A DNA stretch of 7,622 bases from Campylobacteraceae bacterium (GTDB lineage: Bacteria > Campylobacterota > Campylobacteria > Campylobacterales > Sulfurovaceae): contig JALSHP010000387.1 in the NCBI GenBank assembly GCA_026982175.1, positions 1 through 7,622 on the forward strand. The letters are read 5' to 3'. The notes under the pieces are model-generated. The model made no database searches and was not told the origin of the DNA. It worked only from the letters and a program-made list of their open reading frames with translations. Of this stretch, positions 1 to 5,058 are shown in pieces (the stretch's first letter is position 1; every line of letters starts with the position of its first letter). The translations under genes and the position numbers were made by a program.

Positions 1-312
1 ACTATTTCGCTCAACAAGAGATATGGAGGTATTAGTTAAATGAACTTCACCTAGTTTTAGACTATTCATAAGCATATATTGTGCCAATTGCTTCTCATTC
101 TCCTTATCTAAAGCAACATATTTAGCATGTATCTCATTCTCTATATAAGCTATTTTAAAGTTCATCGCTTTAAAGAGTTTGCCATTGCTATGTTTGTAGC
201 CATCATGCTCTTTGTTATCCAAAGCTGTATAGATATAAGATTGAAAAAGTTTGGCAATCACTCGTCTGATTGGTAAGTTTTTAGTTGGTAATTTGGTTTT
301 TATGATTAACAT
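1..312 (-). CDS. Cas6-like CRISPR endoribonuclease, N-terminal part (runs off the left edge)
   Basis: The minus strand is open from an ATG at 312 to the window edge: 104 codons with no stop, so the 3' part is missing. The protein begins MLIIKTKLPTKNLPIRRVIA and continues with KLFQSYIYTAL (about residues 21-31), DGYKHSNGKLFKAMNFKIAY (39-58), a YVALDKENEKQLA segment (67-79) and LKLGEVHL (86-93). This order (N-terminal beta strand, helix with an F-x-Y-I-Y-like core, G-Y-K-H-x-N-G-K then F-K-x-x-N-F-K, KE-rich helix, LKLG-x-x-H) resembles the N-terminal RAMP fold of Cas6 proteins, which cut CRISPR precursor RNA within repeats. That match is from memory; the catalytic and G-rich loop regions of Cas6 lie in the missing C-terminal half, so activity cannot be judged. 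It starts 66 bp after mnmE on the same strand but has its own promoter-like sequence, so it need not belong to the mnmE operon. Other possibility: an unrelated hypothetical protein. The reading frame itself is secure; the family call is moderate. Confidence 0.6.
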   Translation of the reverse strand, partial: MLIIKTKLPTKNLPIRRVIAKLFQSYIYTALDNKEHDGYKHSNGKLFKAMNFKIAYIENEIHAKYVALDKENEKQLAQYMLMNSLKLGEVHLTNTSISLVERNS

Positions 313-329
313 GGTGCTATTATAGCACC
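313..329 (-). promoter_or_regulatory. Extended -10 promoter inside a palindrome, directly before the Cas6-like start codon
   Basis: Read on the minus strand, GGTGCTATAATAGCACC is a perfect 7-bp inverted repeat (GGTGCTA / TAGCACC) around a 3-nt centre. It contains TGCTATAAT (327-319), a perfect TGnTATAAT extended -10. Only 6 nt separate TATAAT from the ATG at 312, so transcription should begin at or within a base or two of the start codon, and no Shine-Dalgarno sequence can fit. I see no good -35 at 16-18 bp, which is usual for sigma70 promoters in Campylobacterota. The palindrome could be an operator overlapping the -10. It is not a terminator on either strand because no T-run follows. Confidence 0.55.
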
Positions 330-378
330 GAAATTTGACAAAAGTTGTCTTTTTATCTGTAGTTTAAAGAGAAATATT

Positions 379-1719
379 CTATTTTCCCAAACAGAACTCT
401 CCAAACATTTTATCTAAAATCTCTTCAGAATCATAGGGTTTAGAGATGGAACTTAAAGCTGTAATGGCATCTTGAAGATGATAAGAGAAAAACTCTAACT
501 CACCTCTAAGTAGAGGCTCTTTTGCTTCTAAAATAGCTGTTCTTGTTTTTTCTACGGCATCTATTTGTCGTGTTGAGATGAGCATTAGCTCTTCATCTTG
601 CCCAATGCTATTAAAAAACTCTTCTAACTTTTGGGTTAAATTTTTAAAATCATTTTTAGCTGAGAGGGTAATGGTCTTAAAGTTATTGAGTTTCTCGACT
701 TCTAATTTAAGCTCTAAATCGGACTTATTTAACGCAATAATAAGCTCTTTATCTTCCAACTGTTCAATAAGCTCTACTATTTTGGCATCTTCATCATCAA
801 ACTCACGACTCAAATCAAACAGAGCAATAACCACATCGGCATCTTTGATGGATTCTAATGAACGCTCTACCCCAATCTTTTCTATGCTATCTCTTGCATC
901 ACGAATTCCTGCTGTGTCTATGAGTCGAATAACATGAGACCCAATGCGTACTTGCTCTTCAATGGTGTCACGTGTCGTTCCTGCTATCTCACTTACAATG
1001 GCTCTCTCTGATGATAAAAAGCCATTTAGAAGCGAACTCTTCCCCACATTTGGTTTACCTATAATAGCAACTCTAAAGCCCTCAATTAAACCTTTACGTC
1101 GATGACTTGCATCTACTATCTTCTCTATTTTAAGCACCAAGTCATCTAATTGGGTCACAATACTCTCTAACACATCGGTAGGAATATCCTCTTCAGCATA
1201 ATCAATCATCACTTCAGAGTATGCCATGGACTTCAGCATCGCTTCACGACTCACTTCAATGAAATCTTTTAAATCCCCTTTGAGCTGTTTCGCTAAGATT
1301 TTAGCCGCATCTACCGATTTTGCTTCAATGAGCTTTGCTATCGCTTCTGCTTTGGTTAAATCTATTTTCCCATTAAGAAAGGCCCGTTTTGAAAATTCAC
1401 CAGGCAGTGCTAATCTTGCACCATGAAAAAGGAGTGTTTCCAAAATCTCTTGGGCGATAATCATCCCACCGTGACATTGAAATTCAACAATATCTTCGCC
1501 TGTAAAAGAGTGAGGATTTTGAAAATAAATCATAATGGCATGGTCAATCAAGGCATCTTCTTTATTATGGAGTGATGTTAAATGAGCATGTCGAGGGATA
1601 ATATCTGTTTTATGAGAGACAATTGAAGCCAGACGAAGAGAATCTTCGCCACTTAATCGTATGATAGAAATAGAAGCAATGCCCGATGCCGTAGCAATGG
1701 CTGCAATGGTACTAGACAT
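379..1719 (-). CDS. mnmE: tRNA uridine-5-carboxymethylaminomethyl modification GTPase MnmE (TrmE)
   Basis: MnmE works with MnmG to add an aminomethyl or carboxymethylaminomethyl group at C5 of wobble uridine 34 in certain tRNAs, in the cytoplasm. The 446-residue length is normal. The N-terminal tetrahydrofolate-binding domain starts MSSTIAAIAT and has the conserved PGEFSKRAFLNGKIDLTKAEA stretch (106-126). The inserted GTPase domain shows P-loop GKPNVGKS (221-228), GTTRDT (247-252), DTAG (268-271), NKSD (331-334) and SAK (353-355). The C terminus ends FCLGK with the conserved cysteine (C443) of the C-x-G-K motif. All key elements are intact. The start lies 14 nt after the jag stop; the sequence before it has only a weak Shine-Dalgarno match, so translational coupling to jag is likely. 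An ATG 9 nt upstream (ATG GCT TAT GTC TAG) closes at once and is not the start. Probably the last gene of the yidC-jag-mnmE unit. Confidence 0.97.
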   Translation of the reverse strand: MSSTIAAIATASGIASISIIRLSGEDSLRLASIVSHKTDIIPRHAHLTSLHNKEDALIDHAIMIYFQNPHSFTGEDIVEFQCHGGMIIAQEILETLLFHGARLALPGEFSKRAFLNGKIDLTKAEAIAKLIEAKSVDAAKILAKQLKGDLKDFIEVSREAMLKSMAYSEVMIDYAEEDIPTDVLESIVTQLDDLVLKIEKIVDASHRRKGLIEGFRVAIIGKPNVGKSSLLNGFLSSERAIVSEIAGTTRDTIEEQVRIGSHVIRLIDTAGIRDARDSIEKIGVERSLESIKDADVVIALFDLSREFDDEDAKIVELIEQLEDKELIIALNKSDLELKLEVEKLNNFKTITLSAKNDFKNLTQKLEEFFNSIGQDEELMLISTRQIDAVEKTRTAILEAKEPLLRGELEFFSYHLQDAITALSSISKPYDSEEILDKMFGEFCLGK

Positions 1720-1733
1720 AAGCCATAAACTTT

Positions 1734-2702
1734 TTAATTTTTTCGTGTGTTAAAATCATTAATAATAATGAATTTTTTAGCATCTTTAGCCGTTTTAATC
1801 GCCACATATTTGTTTGGGAACATCGCTCTTAACTTCTCTAATGCAATCTGTACCAAAATACCATCAAGAGGTTTTGTTTTACCCTTTCCATGTGCTTGAA
1901 TATGTTCTGCTATTGGCTTTAAGTAACTGTCTATCATCTCTTCTTGTGCTTGAATAAACTCTGCAATTTCCAATTTAATATAGAGGTTATACTCGGCATT
2001 TATCCAATTAAATAACATGTAAGAGAGTGCATTGTAACGATAACCCTCTTTACCAATTAGTAAAGCGGCATCATCACCATCAATAAAAATATGAGCAATA
2101 CCATTAAATACATCTACCTCAACTGTGTCAATCTCAAAACATCCTGCTTTCATTAAGCCTTGAAGTTTTTTCTCAATCTCAATGGAACGTTCTCTATTCT
2201 CTGGCGAATCACGGTCATCATCAAAAGAGACAGTCTCGTTATCTCTATCTGTTACTTTGGCTTCAGAACTTTTTGGTGTTGACTTTACTACTTCTTCTTT
2301 AAAAAAGTCATCAACAATCGCTTCTTCTTTAACCTCTATCTCTTTTTGAGGAATTACTTTTTTGCTCTCAACATTTTCAACAGCCACTTCTTTATCAACT
2401 GCTTTTTTAGCACTTGCTTTTTTGGGTGTTACTTTAATCTTATCATTCAGTAAAGACTTAGGCTTTCTTTCATCTTTTTTTACTTCTACCTTAGCCTCTT
2501 CTGCCACGCTAGTAGTCTCTGTTGTTGCAACTATTTTCTTAACAGCAATAATAATGGCTGGTTTCTTAAACATTCCCATGACACCAGATGTTGGATGCTG
2601 TACTATCTCATAATTTATCTCTGTTACAGAACAAGACAAGGCTTTTGCTGCCTGACTGTAAGCCTCTTCTAGCGTTTCAGCTTCAATTCTTTTCATTTCC
2701 AT
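1734..2702 (-). CDS. jag: Jag/KhpB-like RNA-binding protein (Jag-N and KH domains)
   Basis: Jag (EloR/KhpB in Gram-positives) is an RNA-binding protein usually encoded next to yidC; its role in Campylobacterota is not established. The 322 residues read as a Jag-N domain (about 1-55, KRIEAETLEEAYSQAAKAL then a GVMGMFKKPA segment), a charged low-complexity linker rich in Lys, Glu, Ser and Val (about 56-170), a KH domain (about 175-248) with the GxxG loop GKEG at 217-220 region, and a C-terminal segment (about 250-322) where R3H would normally lie. No R-x3-H motif is visible there; the segment instead has LDGILVQIALEKLRAMFPNK. The start at 2702 is preceded by GGGAGAG ending 7 nt before the ATG, a good ribosome binding site; the in-frame ATG two codons later is spaced less well. 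It starts 32 nt after yidC stops and is followed 14 nt later by mnmE, consistent with one operon. Confidence 0.92.
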   Translation of the reverse strand: MEMKRIEAETLEEAYSQAAKALSCSVTEINYEIVQHPTSGVMGMFKKPAIIIAVKKIVATTETTSVAEEAKVEVKKDERKPKSLLNDKIKVTPKKASAKKAVDKEVAVENVESKKVIPQKEIEVKEEAIVDDFFKEEVVKSTPKSSEAKVTDRDNETVSFDDDRDSPENRERSIEIEKKLQGLMKAGCFEIDTVEVDVFNGIAHIFIDGDDAALLIGKEGYRYNALSYMLFNWINAEYNLYIKLEIAEFIQAQEEMIDSYLKPIAEHIQAHGKGKTKPLDGILVQIALEKLRAMFPNKYVAIKTAKDAKKFIIINDFNTRKN

Positions 2703-2734
2703 ATGATTACTCTCCCAAGTATATTTATTTAAAT

Positions 2735-4324
2735 TTATTTTTGTAATGCTGCTTTAGCAGCTTTTTGATTTGCGTATGCACGGTTAATAATAAATTGTTG
2801 TGCAATGGTAAAGAGGTTGTTCACCAACCAGTAAAGTACAAGTCCTGCAGGGAATGTTAAGAAGAAGAGGGTCATCACCACAGGTAACCACTGAAAAATC
2901 TTCTGTTGCATTGGGTCGGTCATTGTATTTGGTGTCAGCTTTTGTTGATACCACATAGAAGCACCCATTAAAATTGGTAACACAAAGAATGGGTCTTTAA
3001 TGGATAAATCTGTAATCCACAACATCCACTCTGCCCCTTGAAGTTCTACAGAATTTAATAAAACTCTATAGATAGCAAAGAAAATTGGAATTTGTATCAA
3101 CATAGGAAGACATCCACCCATTGGGTTTGCTCCCTCTTTTTTGTACATCTCCATCATCTTCATGTTCATCTTTTGTGGGTCTTTACCATACTTCTCTTTT
3201 AACTCTTTCATTTTAGGTGCAAGGTCTTTGAGTTTGTTCATTGACATCATCCCTTTATAGGAAAGAGGGAATAATACCAATTTAATAAGTAAAGTCACCA
3301 ATACAATCGCCCAACCCCAGTTACCTACATGATTATGAAACCATTGTAAAAGTTTAAACAGTGGTTTAGAAAAGAAGGTAATCAGACCATATTCAATCGC
3401 ATCGGTTAATTTAGGATTTAGATTTTTTAAAACATTAGACTCTTTCGGTCCAAGGTAACCATGTAAAGCAAAATTTTGCTCACCTGCAATAAACACTAAA
3501 GCATTCTGTTCACTATCTATTTGAGTATAAACTTTTAATGGTTTTTCAAAATTATATAGAATAGAAGCAAAATATCTATCAAAAGATGAAGCGAACTCAA
3601 CATTTACGCCATTGAGTTTGTCTTCAGGACTCTCTGCATCACCATCTTCAATAATCTGAATTTCACCTGTGGTTTTCTTTAGTAAAGCTCCTTGATTTAC
3701 CATATAGATGGTATGGTCAGCATTGGGTCTACGCCCTGGCATTACAAAGTATGCTTGTGGCGTAGAGAGTTTAATATTTAAATCATAGTGACCATCTTTA
3801 TAGAAAGTAATCTCTTTAGTAACTGTTGTGCTACTCAACTTTTGCGTCAATGTAACTTTTTGAGCACCACTATTTAAATCAATAAGCTCACTTGAAGTAG
3901 TGTAAGGTGTTTTCAATGCTTCAGCATTAAGCGTTGCATCTGAAAAGCGAATTTCCAATGGTTTTACCCATGCTGGATTAAGAAGCTTTAACTTCTCTCC
4001 CTCATATTCATACTTTTTTTCCAATAAAGTAACTTGTGCAATACGCCCTAACTCATCAATACTATAGATAAATCTATCAGATTTAACACTTGTCAACGCT
4101 TTAAACGTACTCAATGGAGCTGAACTGCTTGAAGTTGGTGCTGAAGTTGTAATTTTAGGAGCAGTAGTACTATTGGTCACTTTTACGATTGGGGTTGAAG
4201 AAGTACTGTTTTGGTCAACAGGTTTCAATGGTTTGGGCATTAAAAGATCAAATGCAATAAACACCACAAATGAAAGTGTCAATGCAAGAAGTAGCCGTTT
4301 TTGAAGATCAGAGTTTTGTTCCAC
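2735..4324 (-). CDS. yidC: Membrane protein insertase YidC
   Basis: YidC inserts and folds inner-membrane proteins, alone or with SecYEG. The 529-residue size and layout match the Gram-negative form. A first membrane helix (about 10-29) is followed by a Ser/Thr/Pro-rich tether (about 38-76) and the periplasmic P1 domain (about 77-320). The conserved insertase core then has helices at about 336-356, 402-424, 443-460 and 476-503. Recognisable core sequence includes KYGKDPQKMNMKMMEMYKKE, NPMGGCLPMLIQIPIFFAIY and TMTDPMQQKIFQWLPVVMTL. The positively charged residue of the hydrophilic groove is Lys348 where E. coli has Arg366; Lys is also common in the family. The start is GTG: an in-frame TGA lies 3 codons upstream and AAAGGTGA provides a ribosome binding site about 9 nt before it. 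Likely promoters lie in the 122-bp gap upstream. The neighbours jag and mnmE follow closely on the same strand. Confidence 0.97.
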   Translation of the reverse strand: MEQNSDLQKRLLLALTLSFVVFIAFDLLMPKPLKPVDQNSTSSTPIVKVTNSTTAPKITTSAPTSSSSAPLSTFKALTSVKSDRFIYSIDELGRIAQVTLLEKKYEYEGEKLKLLNPAWVKPLEIRFSDATLNAEALKTPYTTSSELIDLNSGAQKVTLTQKLSSTTVTKEITFYKDGHYDLNIKLSTPQAYFVMPGRRPNADHTIYMVNQGALLKKTTGEIQIIEDGDAESPEDKLNGVNVEFASSFDRYFASILYNFEKPLKVYTQIDSEQNALVFIAGEQNFALHGYLGPKESNVLKNLNPKLTDAIEYGLITFFSKPLFKLLQWFHNHVGNWGWAIVLVTLLIKLVLFPLSYKGMMSMNKLKDLAPKMKELKEKYGKDPQKMNMKMMEMYKKEGANPMGGCLPMLIQIPIFFAIYRVLLNSVELQGAEWMLWITDLSIKDPFFVLPILMGASMWYQQKLTPNTMTDPMQQKIFQWLPVVMTLFFLTFPAGLVLYWLVNNLFTIAQQFIINRAYANQKAAKAALQK

Positions 4325-4446
4325 TAGAAATCACCTTTGTATTCTTTAATATATTAAAATTTTATTTAAATGTTAAATTATGTTAATATTTTAAGAATTA
4401 TATTTAAATTAAGTGGGTAAATTATATCAAAAAGTGTTTAAAATTA
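4325..4446 (-). promoter_or_regulatory. AT-rich gap between rnpA and yidC with two -10 elements
   Basis: This 122-bp spacer contains no open frame for YidD, the protein usually encoded here. On the minus strand TGATATAAT (4429-4421) is a perfect extended -10 and would start transcription near 4414, giving a leader of roughly 90 nt for yidC. A second TATAAT (4402-4397) lies 24 bp further downstream without a TG extension. No -35 match is evident, as is common in Campylobacterota. It suggests that yidC-jag-mnmE can be transcribed independently of rpmH-rnpA. In DNA this AT-rich, chance TATAAT matches occur, so only the extended -10 carries weight. The ribosome binding site AAAGGTGA for yidC is at the downstream end. 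Confidence 0.5.
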
Positions 4447-4788
4447 TCATTTTATAAAGCATTTTAAACGTGTTAACGCTTTAAATATTTCCTGAGTGGT
4501 TTTATTATACTCACTTGTCAATAAATTTGGTTTAGCTACTAATATATAACGACCTGTTTTAAGATTATCAATATGATTTGAGAAATGAGCACGAAGAAGT
4601 CGTTTGGCTCGGTTACGATGGACTGCATTGCCAACTTTTTTACTGGCAACCACTCCTAGTTGATACTCATCTTCCGAAGATTGGAAAAAGAGAACAAACT
4701 GTGAGGTGTGTACGGTTTTAGAATTTTTGTAAATTCTATTGAACTCTTTGGTAGTTTTTACGCTACCAAAATGTTTTAAACGGCTAAT
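4447..4788 (-). CDS. rnpA: Ribonuclease P protein component, probable ATT start overlapping rpmH
   Basis: RnpA is the small basic subunit that helps the RNase P RNA bind and cleave the 5' leader of precursor tRNAs. Read back from the stop at 4447, the frame is open to a TAG at 4797-4795. The full-length protein reads (I)SRLKHFGSVKTTKEFNRIYK..., then FVLFF (31-35), GVVASKKVGNAVHRNRAKRL (45-64) with the RNR signature (58-60), and ends LKCFIK. From the ATT at 4788 it has 113 residues, normal for the family. The frame contains no ATG at all, and no GTG or TTG until a GTG at 4653; starting there would leave 68 residues and remove the N-terminal helix and first strands. The ATT has AAAGG about 9 nt upstream, inside rpmH, and the reading frames overlap by 13 nt, so initiation may be coupled to rpmH termination. 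The gene identity is secure; the exact start is inferred. Confidence 0.9.
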   Translation of the reverse strand: MSRLKHFGSVKTTKEFNRIYKNSKTVHTSQFVLFFQSSEDEYQLGVVASKKVGNAVHRNRAKRLLRAHFSNHIDNLKTGRYILVAKPNLLTSEYNKTTQEIFKALTRLKCFIK

Positions 4789-4910
4789 CTTGCTCTACCT
4801 TTAGCTCTTCTAGCAGAAATAACTTTACGTCCGTTTTTAGTTTTCATTCTTGTTCTAAATCCGTGCGTTCTTTTCTTTGGTGTGTTATGGGGTTGAAAAG
4901 TTCTTTTCAT
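4776..4910 (-). CDS. rpmH: 50S ribosomal protein bL34
   Basis: bL34 is a small, highly basic protein of the large ribosomal subunit. The 44-residue product begins MKRTFQPHNTPKKRTHGF and ends with KGRARLAV, a near-textbook bL34 sequence of normal length with the conserved THGFR-x-RM-x-TKNGRKV core. It is too short for many ORF filters. AAGGA lies 13 nt upstream of the ATG, a somewhat long spacing for a Shine-Dalgarno. It is the first gene of the minus-strand block, and its last 13 nt overlap the inferred start region of rnpA in another frame. The nearest upstream gene is the divergent helicase. Confidence 0.97.
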   Translation of the reverse strand: MKRTFQPHNTPKKRTHGFRTRMKTKNGRKVISARRAKGRARLAV

Positions 4911-4911
4911 A

Positions 4912-5008
4912 ACTTAAGTACCATCCTTATTAGTATTTTACTCAAGCTATCAACATGAGCATTAATTTGAAACGCGATTTTATCTAAAATTTACTTAATA
5001 ACTTAAGT
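4912..5008. repeat. Two copies of palindromic octamer ACTTAAGT (4912-4919 and 5001-5008)
   Basis: The identical self-complementary octamer occurs twice, starts 89 bp apart, at both ends of the putative rpmH leader and promoter; each copy is preceded by A, giving AACTTAAGT. One copy sits immediately before the rpmH ATG and the other just upstream of its candidate -10. They could be regulator sites, but AT-rich DNA makes chance recurrence plausible. Confidence 0.3.
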
Positions 5009-5043
5009 GTTAAAGTCAATAAATCTCTCTTTCTCTATTTACA

Positions 5044-5052
5044 TGTTATAAT
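5044..5052 (+). promoter_or_regulatory. Extended -10 promoter of the Suv3-like helicase gene (predicted leaderless)
   Basis: TGTTATAAT is a perfect TGnTATAAT extended -10. The ATG at 5059 follows TATAAT after exactly 6 nt (CTCAAC), so the transcript should begin at or next to the start codon. No purine-rich ribosome binding site fits between them. The upstream 30 bp are T-rich (ATAAATCTCTCTTTCTCTATTT), in line with -35-independent promoters of Campylobacterota. Confidence 0.6.
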
Positions 5053-5058
5053 CTCAAC

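Larger units (their letters stand above)
4911..5058. promoter_or_regulatory. Divergent intergenic region between rpmH and the Suv3-like helicase gene
   Basis: These 148 bp must carry promoters in both directions. For rpmH (minus), the best -10 I see is TAAAAT (4982-4977), which would give a leader of about 60 nt; there is no convincing -35 at the right spacing, so this is weak. The helicase promoter is described separately. Two copies of the 8-bp palindrome ACTTAAGT lie at 4912-4919 and 5001-5008. I see no RNA gene, DnaA box cluster or riboswitch here. Confidence 0.45.

Noticed and set aside
337..349. Small inverted repeat GACAA-AAG-TTGTC followed by T residues on the plus strand, as an intrinsic terminator
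   Set aside because: The stem is only 5 bp with little GC, the T-run faces plus-strand transcription where no gene ends, and on the minus strand (mnmE direction) no T-run follows.
335..363. TTGACA (335-340) with TGTAGT 17 bp downstream as a plus-strand promoter
   Set aside because: The -10 match is poor and it would only drive antisense of mnmE.
578..937. Ser-rich plus-strand open frame opposite mnmE
   Set aside because: It is the complement of the well-supported mnmE frame; its composition (runs of Ser and Leu) is what antisense of an acidic, Glu/Asp-rich coding sequence gives, and it has no promoter or ribosome binding site.
1226..1426. Short plus-strand open frame opposite mnmE
   Set aside because: Antisense of conserved MnmE codons with no recognisable product.
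2362..2613. Hydrophobic plus-strand open frame opposite the jag linker
   Set aside because: Apparent membrane character arises from reading the Lys/Glu-rich linker backwards; no independent signal.
2735..4324. Lys348 in YidC as a lost key residue
   Set aside because: Although E. coli has Arg at this position, Lys is common in YidC proteins of many Gram-negative bacteria, so the positive charge is retained.
4447..4653. GTG at 4653 as the rnpA start
   Set aside because: It would delete about 45 conserved N-terminal residues of RnpA that are clearly encoded in frame upstream.
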